From positions 1 through 12,951 of the forward strand of contig CANEKB010000022.1 in assembly GCA_947427985.1 (NCBI GenBank): a stretch of 12,951 nt of DNA. The letters are read 5' to 3'. Below the pieces are notes generated by a model. That model was given only the letters and a program-made list of their open reading frames with translations, did not search any database and had not been told where the DNA came from. This document shows positions 5,774 through 11,823 of the stretch, piece by piece. The DNA comes from an uncultured Candidatus Saccharibacteria bacterium. GTDB lineage: Bacteria; Patescibacteriota; Saccharimonadia; Saccharimonadales; Saccharimonadaceae. How positions within the stretch are numbered: the first letter of the stretch is position 1; each line of letters begins with the position of its first letter. Both the position numbers and the translations under genes were made by a program.

Positions 5774-8700
5774 TTACAACTCCTCTCCGAGGTCGTCCGA
5801 ACCTGCATCATCCAGATCAACGTCCAGATCCGCATCATCTTCTGCCTCTGTTATTTCTATCCCCTCATCATCAAGCATTTCTTTAGCTTCTTCGTCGTCA
5901 AGATCAACTAGTGTGTCGAGTTCAGTTTCCTGAATACCATGCTGTGCATAGATCAAACGATCATCATGTTCGCGTTCGATCTGGCGTGAAGTATGTTCTA
6001 TCACCTCGCCAGCATCCGTTGAATTACCATGGTCAAGCAATTCTACTTTCAAACCAAGGCCTTGGAATTCTTTCACTAAGACGTTGAAGCCTTCTGGAAG
6101 CTTTGGCCCCTCGATTGGCTCACGCTTAATAATGCTTTCATAGGCTTTTGCGCGCCCGTAAACATCATCCGATTTAATCGTAAGCATCTCTTGCAAAGCA
6201 GTTGCCGCACCATAAGCTTCAAGTGCCCAAACCTCCATTTCCCCGAAGCGCTGACCACCGTTCTGCGCCTTACCGCCAAGTGGCTGCTGGGTAACCGCGG
6301 TGTACGGACCGGTCGAGCGAGCGTGAATCTTGTCTTCCACCATGTGATGGAGTTTCAGCATATGCATAACACCGACCGACGTGCGTTCATTGAACGGTTC
6401 ACCTGTCAGGCCATCATAGAGTTGCACGCGACCATCTCGGGAGAAGCCGGCTTTTTCGAGCTCATCCGAAATTACCTCATCTGGCACACCGTTGAACGAT
6501 GGGGTAGCCACTTTATAACCAAGCGCTCGCGCTGCCATACCAAGGTGAATTTCGAATAGCTGACCGAGGTTCATACGACTTGGCACACCCATTGGGCTCA
6601 ATAGTACATCAATCGGAGTACCGTCCTCCATATATGGCATATCCTCAACAGGAAGAATACGTGAGACTACACCTTTATTACCGTGACGACCTGCGATTTT
6701 GTCACCGACGCTGATTTTACGCATTTCAGCAACATAAATCTTGATTTGCATAATAACGCCGGCTTTTAGCTCATGACCATCTTCATGAGTATAGATGCGA
6801 ACTCCGACCACCTTACCGGTCGACGAGCCGTTCATACGAACCGAAGTATCACGAACGTCCTTAGCCTTTTCGCCAAAGATAGCACGGAGTAGGCGTTCCT
6901 CAGAACTGAGCTCTTGCTCACCCTTCGGAGTAATTTTACCGACGAGAATGTCGCCTGGCTGAACTTCCGAACCCACAACGACAATACCATCTTCGCCAAG
7001 GTGACGAAGGCTACGTTCTGGGACGTTTGGAATATCTCGCGTAACCTGTTCCGGACCGAGCTTAGTTTCACGAACTTCAACATCGAAATCTTTAATATTA
7101 ATTGAGGTCAACTTATCATCCTCGACCAAGCGCGAAGAGATGACGATAGCATCATCCATGTTATAACCACGCCAAGGCATGAAGGCTACAAGCAAATCTT
7201 TACCGAGCGCCAGCTCACCGTCCTCGACAGATGCGCCTTCGATTAGAATATCGCCTTTCTTTACTTTTTGGCCACGTGCCACTTTCACACGTTGGTTGTA
7301 ACAGCGGTCATCATTAGTCTTTTCGAAGTGCTCAAGTTTGTATTCTTTTTCGCCATTCTTATATTTGACAATTACGCTGACGCCATCCGCCTTAGTCACC
7401 TCACCGGCGTCTTCAGCTACCACGACCTGTGAGGTATTCATTGCTACGGCGTGCTCGATACCAGTACCTACAATTGGCGCATCGTTATGCAGTAGTGGTA
7501 CCGCTTGTTTCTGCATGGCGCAAGCCATGAGCGAGCGGTCAACACGGTTCTTTTCAACAAACGGGATCAAGCTTGCCGAAGAACCAAGAATTTCCTTGTG
7601 TGCGGCATCAATATGCGTAACCAAGTTTGAAGCAACCTGACTTGGGCGGCCGTGAACGCGAGCCGAAACCCATTCCTCAACAAACTCGCCCTTATCGTTC
7701 AACTTTACAGAAGCGTCGGCGATAATCATGCTGTCTTCGGTAGCCGCATCAACATAAACCACCTCATCGGTGACCTTGCCGTTTTCCACAACACGATATG
7801 GAGCTTCGATGAAGCCATATTCGTTGATTCGAGCGTAGGTTGCCAAGTTCAACACGAGACCGACGTTACCGCCTTCTGGGGTCTCGACGGTACAAATACG
7901 ACCGTAGTGAGTCGGGTGTGCGTCGCGCACATCGAACCCAGCACGTTCACGAGTAAGACCGCCAGGACCCATTGAGCTTAGGCGACGCTTGTGAGCGAGC
8001 TCCGAGTAACCGTTAACTTCGTCCATAAGCTGCGATAACTGCGAACTCGAGAAGAATTCCTTCACAGCAGCGACAACTGGTCGGGAGTTCAAAAGTTGTG
8101 ATGGAGTGACCTCTTTCGGGTCAGCCATTAGCATCCGATCAAGAATATTGCGTTGGAGACGAAGCATACCGAGGCGGAATTGACGCTGGACCAATTCACC
8201 CACCAATTTTACGCGGCGATTAGCTAGAGAGTCGATATCATCAGCTGGCTCTTGCGTATTATTAAGGCGAATAATCTCCGAGATAATCGCAATGAGATCT
8301 TTCATCTGAAGCGTGCGGTGCGCGGCATCGTTCGGCGTATCGTAGCCAAGGCGTTGGTTGAGCTTATAGCGACCAACACGAGAACTATCGTAGCGGCGGT
8401 AATCAAAGAAAGCATGCTCGATCATTGATTTTGCATTCTCGACGGTAGCAAGATCGCCCGGGCGCAAACGGCGATAAACTTCCAACAAAGCTGCTGGTTG
8501 TGTAGTAGTAGTATCCTTGTCGATCGTGGCATTAATGTAGCTGATCGCCCCGTTGTCGACCTCAGCGAAGGTTTCGCGAATCTTATCATTTTCGGCAATT
8601 CCAAGTGCGCGTAAGAAAGTCGTAACTGGGATTTTGCGACGTCGATCGATCTTTACATTGATACAGCCACTCGGCGTGGTCTCAAACTCAAGCCAAGCTC

Positions 8701-9190
8701 CGCGGCCTGGGATCACCTTCGCCCCGTAACAACGCTTGCCGTTAACTTCGTCGGCAGTAAAGAATACCCCAGCCGAACGCACGAGTTGCGACACAACAAC
8801 ACGCTCAGTACCGTTAATAATGAAGGTTGCGCGATCAGTCATCCAAGGATAGTCACCGAAGTAAATATCCTGTTCTTTGATCTCGCCAGTGACCTTATTC
8901 GTGAGCTCCACCTGCACATGTAGAGGCGCAGCATAGGTCGAAAGGTTGTATTTCGCAGTTTTCTCGTCTTCGACCGGCTCTTTGAAATAGTAATCTTTGA
9001 ACCGCATCGACAGCTTGTTGCCGTTGTAGTCATCGATTGGGTTTAACTCGTTAAATACTTCCCTGAGTCCCGATTTTACAAAATCGTCCCAGCTATCCTT
9101 CTGATGAGCAATCAGATCTGGAATCGGAAGCGCTTGGTCGCCCTCGGTGAAAAACACGCGGCTACCATCTTTAGTTGATGCTTTACTCAC
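5774..9190 (-). CDS. rpoB: DNA-directed RNA polymerase subunit beta
   Basis: 1138 residues, the second-largest polymerase subunit. The start is GTG at 9190, preceded by GAGAGGG. Recognised: the rifampicin-pocket segment SSQLSQLMDEVNGYSE...HKRRLSSMGPGGLTRERAGF (about 383-417), HPTHYGRICTVETPEGG, the conserved GDKIAGRHGNKGVVSRILP, and the C-terminal KIHARSTGPY...GGKAQNGGQRFGEMEVWALEAYGAA block. It is shorter than E. coli beta because lineage-specific inserts are missing. The last ~45 residues are a highly acidic tail ending GEEL. The TAA stop is one base before the rpoC ATG, so the two are translationally coupled. In the rifampicin pocket, E. coli F514, N518 and L533 correspond to Leu388, Val392 and Met407, while D516, H526, R529 and S531 are kept. 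rplJ/rplL are not directly upstream, unlike many bacteria; non-coding DNA and a cassette lie there instead. Confidence 0.98.
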   Translation of the reverse strand: MSKASTKDGSRVFFTEGDQALPIPDLIAHQKDSWDDFVKSGLREVFNELNPIDDYNGNKLSMRFKDYYFKEPVEDEKTAKYNLSTYAAPLHVQVELTNKVTGEIKEQDIYFGDYPWMTDRATFIINGTERVVVSQLVRSAGVFFTADEVNGKRCYGAKVIPGRGAWLEFETTPSGCINVKIDRRRKIPVTTFLRALGIAENDKIRETFAEVDNGAISYINATIDKDTTTTQPAALLEVYRRLRPGDLATVENAKSMIEHAFFDYRRYDSSRVGRYKLNQRLGYDTPNDAAHRTLQMKDLIAIISEIIRLNNTQEPADDIDSLANRRVKLVGELVQRQFRLGMLRLQRNILDRMLMADPKEVTPSQLLNSRPVVAAVKEFFSSSQLSQLMDEVNGYSELAHKRRLSSMGPGGLTRERAGFDVRDAHPTHYGRICTVETPEGGNVGLVLNLATYARINEYGFIEAPYRVVENGKVTDEVVYVDAATEDSMIIADASVKLNDKGEFVEEWVSARVHGRPSQVASNLVTHIDAAHKEILGSSASLIPFVEKNRVDRSLMACAMQKQAVPLLHNDAPIVGTGIEHAVAMNTSQVVVAEDAGEVTKADGVSVIVKYKNGEKEYKLEHFEKTNDDRCYNQRVKVARGQKVKKGDILIEGASVEDGELALGKDLLVAFMPWRGYNMDDAIVISSRLVEDDKLTSINIKDFDVEVRETKLGPEQVTRDIPNVPERSLRHLGEDGIVVVGSEVQPGDILVGKITPKGEQELSSEERLLRAIFGEKAKDVRDTSVRMNGSSTGKVVGVRIYTHEDGHELKAGVIMQIKIYVAEMRKISVGDKIAGRHGNKGVVSRILPVEDMPYMEDGTPIDVLLSPMGVPSRMNLGQLFEIHLGMAARALGYKVATPSFNGVPDEVISDELEKAGFSRDGRVQLYDGLTGEPFNERTSVGVMHMLKLHHMVEDKIHARSTGPYTAVTQQPLGGKAQNGGQRFGEMEVWALEAYGAATALQEMLTIKSDDVYGRAKAYESIIKREPIEGPKLPEGFNVLVKEFQGLGLKVELLDHGNSTDAGEVIEHTSRQIEREHDDRLIYAQHGIQETELDTLVDLDDEEAKEMLDDEGIEITEAEDDADLDVDLDDAGSDDLGEEL

Positions 9191-9374
9191 TTTTCCCTCT
9201 CTCTTAGTGTTAATAATCTCTCGCTAAGCGAGTCAAGCTTGTGGTGCCACGAAAGCCGGGGATTCCCGCTTTCATATAGCCCCTCAAACCTGTAGCGCCG
9301 AAGATTACTGCTGTATTCTAGGGCAAAAAGTCGCCAGTTCTTACCCACGACAAACACCGCACACTACTTCTTAG
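9191..9374 (-). promoter_or_regulatory. Structured 5' leader of rpoBC
   Basis: About 185 nt separate the predicted transcription start from the rpoB GTG. On the minus strand it contains a strong hairpin at 9251-9273 (GAAAGC/GCTTTC with an inner GGG/CCC) and a second at 9220-9232 (CTCGC-TAA-GCGAG). No U-run follows either, so simple attenuation is not evident. No upstream peptide with a ribosome site was recognised. It may regulate polymerase synthesis, but I cannot match it to a known riboswitch or ribosomal-protein leader. Confidence 0.4.
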
Positions 9375-9380
9375 TAATTC

Positions 9381-9408
9381 ATTATACATTTTTTGTCCAG
9401 AATTACAA
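9381..9408 (-). promoter_or_regulatory. Promoter of rpoBC
   Basis: On the minus strand TTGTAA (9403-9408) and a perfect TATAAT (9381-9386) are 16 bp apart. This is the only good promoter seen upstream of rpoB within the intergenic stretch next to the gene. Predicted start is around 9374. Confidence 0.6.
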
Positions 9409-9471
9409 GGGCAAAATTTAGATTCTTACACCCATGATCGGCTACAATATTACCAAGCTTTGCTAACCACC

Positions 9472-9574
9472 AAAAAACCACCTCTGTCTCTCAACCTTTG
9501 GGGTGGCTTTTTGAACATATAAGCTCTCAACTTTTTATGTTGGCCTCGCAGTTAGCCATATGTTCTTTCGAACT
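9472..9574 (-). ncRNA. Putative ~100-nt small RNA with its own terminator
   Basis: A minus-strand promoter (9581-9609) would start an RNA at about 9574. It contains an eight-pair stem GAACATAT/ATATGTTC (9558-9565 with 9513-9520) enclosing ~37 nt, then a terminator stem (CCACC... at 9478-9506 on plus, pairing with GGGGTGG) followed on the minus strand by six T at 9472-9477. No ORF with a ribosome site fits inside. I do not recognise the family; no 6S, SRP, tmRNA or RNase P core motifs are present. The terminator also has a CTTTTT on the plus side and may work both ways. Confidence 0.4.
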
Positions 9575-9580
9575 GTTTCT

Positions 9581-9609
9581 AGTATAGCTTAGTTCTTGCT
9601 AAAGCACAA
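9581..9609 (-). promoter_or_regulatory. Promoter of the putative small RNA
   Basis: TTGTGC (9604-9609) and TATACT (9581-9586) on the minus strand, 17 bp apart, each one or two bases from consensus. It is directed at the structured, terminator-ending stretch 9472-9574. Confidence 0.45.
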
Positions 9610-9642
9610 GCCCTTTTCCTAGGGTTTTGACCCTAATTTCTA

Positions 9643-9657
9643 TTGTAATTTTTACAA
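9643..9657. promoter_or_regulatory. Palindrome TTGTA-N5-TACAA (copy 1)
   Basis: TTGTA-ATTTT-TACAA is the core of the longer palindrome at 9739-9767, with the same 5-bp T-rich centre. A further half site, TTACAACA, is at about 9709-9716. Repetition of one motif in AT-rich DNA suggests operator sites, but no regulator gene is present here. Confidence 0.35.
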
Positions 9658-9738
9658 CATTTCACCAGATTACCCCTGTTTTTTGTGTGGAAAAGTTTTA
9701 TGTTTTTCTTACAACACTTATTTTGTTATATTCACCTC

Positions 9739-9767
9739 TGTTCTGTTGTACTTTTTACAACAGAACA
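9739..9767. promoter_or_regulatory. 12-bp perfect inverted repeat (copy 2)
   Basis: TGTTCTGTTGTA, a CTTTT centre, then TACAACAGAACA. The arms are perfect. It could be an operator or an RNA hairpin; no T-run follows, so it is not a standard terminator. It lies ~40 bp before cassette C3. Confidence 0.45.
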
Positions 9768-9805
9768 TTACTTTCTAGTTAGAAAATCAGTAATAAGAAT
9801 CTCCT

Positions 9806-9997
9806 TTCGTCCGCAGCGGAGAAGTAAGCATAGGGTACGCAGATGGCCTAAATTCAATGGCAACAGTAGCAAATATTTGGTCCAACCTTACTCAGCTATA
9901 TTTTCGAATTGGCTCAGACGACTTTAAGACCGTGCTTCCTAGTGCCGGGCACAATACATACATGGGCTTCCCCCTCCGTTGTCTAGCCATAGAGTAA
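9806..9997 (+). pseudogene. Orphan FISUMP C-terminal cassette C3
   Basis: A 63-codon frame from FVRSGEVSIG to MGFPLRCLAIE-stop, including IWSNLTQLYFRIG, which aligns with the WSxx...Y/F core of the FISUMP C-terminus. The frame is closed by TAA at 9794-9796, only three codons before FVRSG, and there is no start codon or ribosome site in front, so it cannot be a gene on its own. It carries the same 5' box (9806-9819) and 3' box as C1 and C2 although it lies ~8.3 kb from them, on the other side of rpoBC. The inner arm found before C1 and C2 is absent here. Confidence 0.75.
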
Positions 9998-10009
9998 TCA
10001 AGGGAGGAT
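9970..10009 (+). repeat. Cassette 3' box, copy 3 (C3)
   Basis: Identical over 40 nt to copy 1 at 920-959, including the 12 nt after the stop codon, then diverging (AAAAAGCCC instead of GAAGAA). It can form the same bulged hairpin. Confidence 0.85.
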
Positions 10010-10021
10010 AAAAAGCCCAAG

Positions 10022-10232
10022 CATGAGGAATAAGGAAAAGCTAAATGATAATATGGATTAGTTAATGCTAGACTTTCTGAAACCATGTGGCTCCGACCAC
10101 TCGGGCTGAGCCGGGTCAAAATCACGGCCCGAGTGGAGCGAGGGATTCGATTTTGAGAGGCTCACCCCAGTTGAAGAAAGTCTAGAAATAATCCGATCCG
10201 AGGATACATGCCATCTTTCCTTATTTCTTATG
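10022..10232. repeat. 211-nt hairpin-forming element (RNA gene or MITE-like)
   Basis: The outer arms 10022-10038 and 10216-10232 pair over 17 positions (two G-T). An inner 11-bp perfect stem joins 10068-10078 (CTAGACTTTCT) with 10175-10185. The GC-rich centre has a 10-bp perfect stem (10097-10106 with 10127-10136) that overlaps an alternative stem: TCAAAATC (10116-10123) with GATTTTGA (10149-10156), closed by GAGCC/GGCTC. It ends 10 bp before the promoter at 10243. A TATAAT for minus-strand transcription lies at 10233-10238 but without a good -35. The rod shape with a GC-rich tip recalls 6S RNA, but no diagnostic motif was recognised; a short inverted-repeat mobile element is equally possible. 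Confidence 0.45.
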
Positions 10233-10242
10233 ATTATAACTA

Positions 10243-10271
10243 TTGACATTTTTAATTATGTGTGCTATAAT
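10243..10271 (+). promoter_or_regulatory. Promoter of the JAMM-like membrane protein gene
   Basis: Perfect TTGACA (10243-10248) and TATAAT (10266-10271) 17 bp apart, with an extended -10 (TGC). The predicted leader is about 105 nt and contains a two-codon ORF (ATG CTC TAA at 10321). The 30-bp promoter is nearly the same as that at 11761-11789. Confidence 0.85.
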
Positions 10272-10383
10272 GAAGAAAATAGACTCTTTCATTTTCTATC
10301 GTTCTTTCCCAGTTTAGGTTATGCTCTAACAGGCTATGTCTGAAAATATATGCTCCACCAAAATACTTCAAGGAGATAATGCT

Positions 10384-11145
10384 ATGAACACGAATCGAAA
10401 TTCTCAGCCCGAAAATCGCTTTCCTATCCCTGATGCAATCAAAGCTATCTATGGCTATAAGGTTGACGGCACAGACACTGTCACAGATACAGACGATTCC
10501 CCTGAGGACATTCCTGACTCATCTAGTCTTCTTACCGCATTAATCGTTGTCTATGCTATCATTTTAGTGCTTTGTCCGATCATTAGCCGCGTCTGCTCTG
10601 ATCTTTACGCAATTAATCTCATAAATGCCAACCACGGCATGACACTTGAGGAATTCTGCGAAGGCACCCGTTACGAACCTTACGAATACTGGTCCGCCTT
10701 CGACGAAAACGGTCGCAAAGTAGGTGAGTACACAACTCACGATGTGGGCTGCGTTTCAATTCCAAACGAGCTCCATCGTTATGCCGAGCAACGTAACGCC
10801 ACGGCCGATGCACACTGTCATCCTGGGTACGACTGCCCCTTTTCCATACCCGATCTGAAGTACTTCTTGCTTAATTACTACAATTACGGTATCTCCAAGA
10901 TGTACGTTGTAAGTCCGAACTACCTCTACTGCCTAGAAATCACCAGCGATATAGACGTAGTGGAAATCTACGGCAAATATCTAGATTTCATTAGTACATT
11001 CTTCGAGGCTTACCATGACGATCCGACTTATTTCACTTACCAAACACTGGCTGATGGCTCTACCGGCTACGCCAGCACCGATGCTTTTATCCAGATCGTC
11101 GCCAGCCAGTTCGGTTTCAGCTTCACGAAGACTCCGCTCGATTGA
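10384..11145 (+). CDS. Membrane-anchored protein with a JAMM/JAB-like metallopeptidase motif
   Basis: The ATG at 10384 is chosen because AAGGAG lies 8 nt upstream; an in-frame ATG at 10336 has no ribosome site. The 253 residues comprise a polar N-terminal stretch rich in Asp/Thr (1-45), one membrane helix (about 48-70), and a C-terminal domain. This contains HCHPGYDCPFSIPD (144-157), an exact match to the JAMM metal-binding pattern H-x-H-x7-S-x2-D, after FDENGRKVGEYTTHD and SIPNEL, which resemble the strand layout of JAB-like domains with an HNHP motif. The catalytic Glu cannot be assigned with certainty; Glu108 and Glu115 are candidates. With a single helix, the domain faces either cytoplasm or outside; several cysteines (92, 123, 145, 151, 183) could suit the exterior. 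Substrate unknown. It has its own strong promoter and a terminator shared with khpA. Confidence 0.65.
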   Translation: MNTNRNSQPENRFPIPDAIKAIYGYKVDGTDTVTDTDDSPEDIPDSSSLLTALIVVYAIILVLCPIISRVCSDLYAINLINANHGMTLEEFCEGTRYEPYEYWSAFDENGRKVGEYTTHDVGCVSIPNELHRYAEQRNATADAHCHPGYDCPFSIPDLKYFLLNYYNYGISKMYVVSPNYLYCLEITSDIDVVEIYGKYLDFISTFFEAYHDDPTYFTYQTLADGSTGYASTDAFIQIVASQFGFSFTKTPLD

Positions 11146-11187
11146 TTCTTGTCCGCTGCCATAAAGCCACACGCCTAAACACTTTAA

Positions 11188-11213
11188 AACGCCCCTCAAT
11201 TCCGAGGGGCGTT
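11188..11213. terminator. Bidirectional terminator between the JAMM-like gene and khpA
   Basis: A perfect 10-bp stem, AACGCCCCTC / GAGGGGCGTT, with an AATTCC loop, followed by TACTTTTC on the plus strand and TTTTAAAG on the minus strand. It lies between two convergent genes. Confidence 0.9.
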
Positions 11214-11240
11214 ACTTTTCTAGTACGTTAATTCAATCTA

Positions 11241-11663
11241 CTAGATCTCAAGATCGTCGAGATCAGCCAGCTCAGCCCGAGTCTTCTCGGCAAGCTCATT
11301 CTCTGCTTCGCCACCATCCATTGGCGCTTCACCGTTAGCTTCATCTGCGACTAGCTCTTCGGTCGCCTCAGCGTCAGCGCGAGTTTCGCGACGGCTATGA
11401 CTCTCACCGCCGTCTTCGTCGGTGTTGACAACCTTTAGGTTATAACGTGCGCCATTCTTTGTCCCGAGAACACGGAGCAAGGTACGAATGCTCTGAGCGG
11501 TTGCGCCGCGTTTACCAATCACCCGTCCGACGTCTTCTGGATCAACGCTCAAGGACAAAAGTACGCCGCGCTCATCAATTTCGCGCTCAACGACCACTTT
11601 TTCCGGGTTATTTACAAGAGTTTTTACGATGTATTCTACAAATTGTTGGTCAATGGTTGCCAT
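11241..11663 (-). CDS. khpA: KH-domain RNA-binding protein KhpA with acidic extension
   Basis: 140 residues. The first ~80 form a single KH domain of the KhpA (YlqC) type: MATIDQQFVEYIVKTLV, then VDPEDVGRVIGKRGATAQSIR, where Gly50-Lys-Arg-Gly53 is the GxxG loop that holds RNA. In Gram-positive bacteria KhpA pairs with KhpB and binds many RNAs, affecting division and translation. The usual protein is about 75-90 residues; here residues ~83-140 add a low-complexity Glu/Ala/Asp tail of unknown role. GGAG precedes the ATG. The gene is next to rpsP as in Firmicutes, but here an opposite-strand membrane protein gene lies between the two, and khpA has its own promoter. Confidence 0.9.
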   Translation of the reverse strand: MATIDQQFVEYIVKTLVNNPEKVVVEREIDERGVLLSLSVDPEDVGRVIGKRGATAQSIRTLLRVLGTKNGARYNLKVVNTDEDGGESHSRRETRADAEATEELVADEANGEAPMDGGEAENELAEKTRAELADLDDLEI

Positions 11664-11692
11664 AGGGTCTCCAGTTTATTTTATATGTTTTT

Positions 11693-11720
11693 ATTATACC
11701 ACAAGCGATAAAAAATCAAC
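11693..11720 (-). promoter_or_regulatory. Promoter of khpA
   Basis: Minus-strand TATAAT (11693-11698) with an extended -10 (TGG) and a TTGATT/GTTGAT -35 15-16 bp upstream. The leader is about 25 nt. It is divergent from the promoter at 11761. Confidence 0.7.
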
Positions 11721-11760
11721 ATGATTTTTCCAACTCCCTGCAAGCAAAAGCGATTTATTG

Positions 11761-11789
11761 TTGACTTTTTAGATTATGTGTGGTATAAT
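11761..11789 (+). promoter_or_regulatory. Promoter of the secreted anchored protein gene
   Basis: TTGACT (11761-11766), 17 bp, TATAAT (11784-11789), extended -10 TGG. Compared with the promoter at 10243 it is the same at 26 of 30 positions from the -35 to one base after the -10. Confidence 0.85.
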
Positions 11790-11823
11790 GGAGGTACTAT
11801 ACTTGAAGGGGGTAAGATAATTC

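Noticed and set aside
5773..5838. Longer rpoC start overlapping rpoB
   Set aside because: The extra residues are the acidic rpoB tail read in another frame; GAGGAG and the family N-terminus support 5772.
2100..9033. Many 60-120-codon frames inside rpoB and rpoC on both strands
   Set aside because: They are out-of-frame readings of conserved polymerase genes with no ribosome sites or recognisable domains.
9250..9273. A rho-independent attenuator in the rpoB leader
   Set aside because: The hairpin is strong but no T-run follows on the minus strand.
932..9997. A diversity-generating retroelement (template/variable repeat pair)
   Set aside because: The cassette cores differ at all bases and in length, not only at adenines of a template, and no reverse transcriptase is in the window. 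The protein family would suit a DGR, but the DNA pattern does not.
10058..10249. tRNA or a small protein on the minus strand
   Set aside because: CCCGAGTGG and TCGAATCCC resemble tRNA D- and T-arm bases, but they are in the wrong order and spacing for a cloverleaf. The 63-codon frame there has no ribosome site and is explained by the hairpin element.
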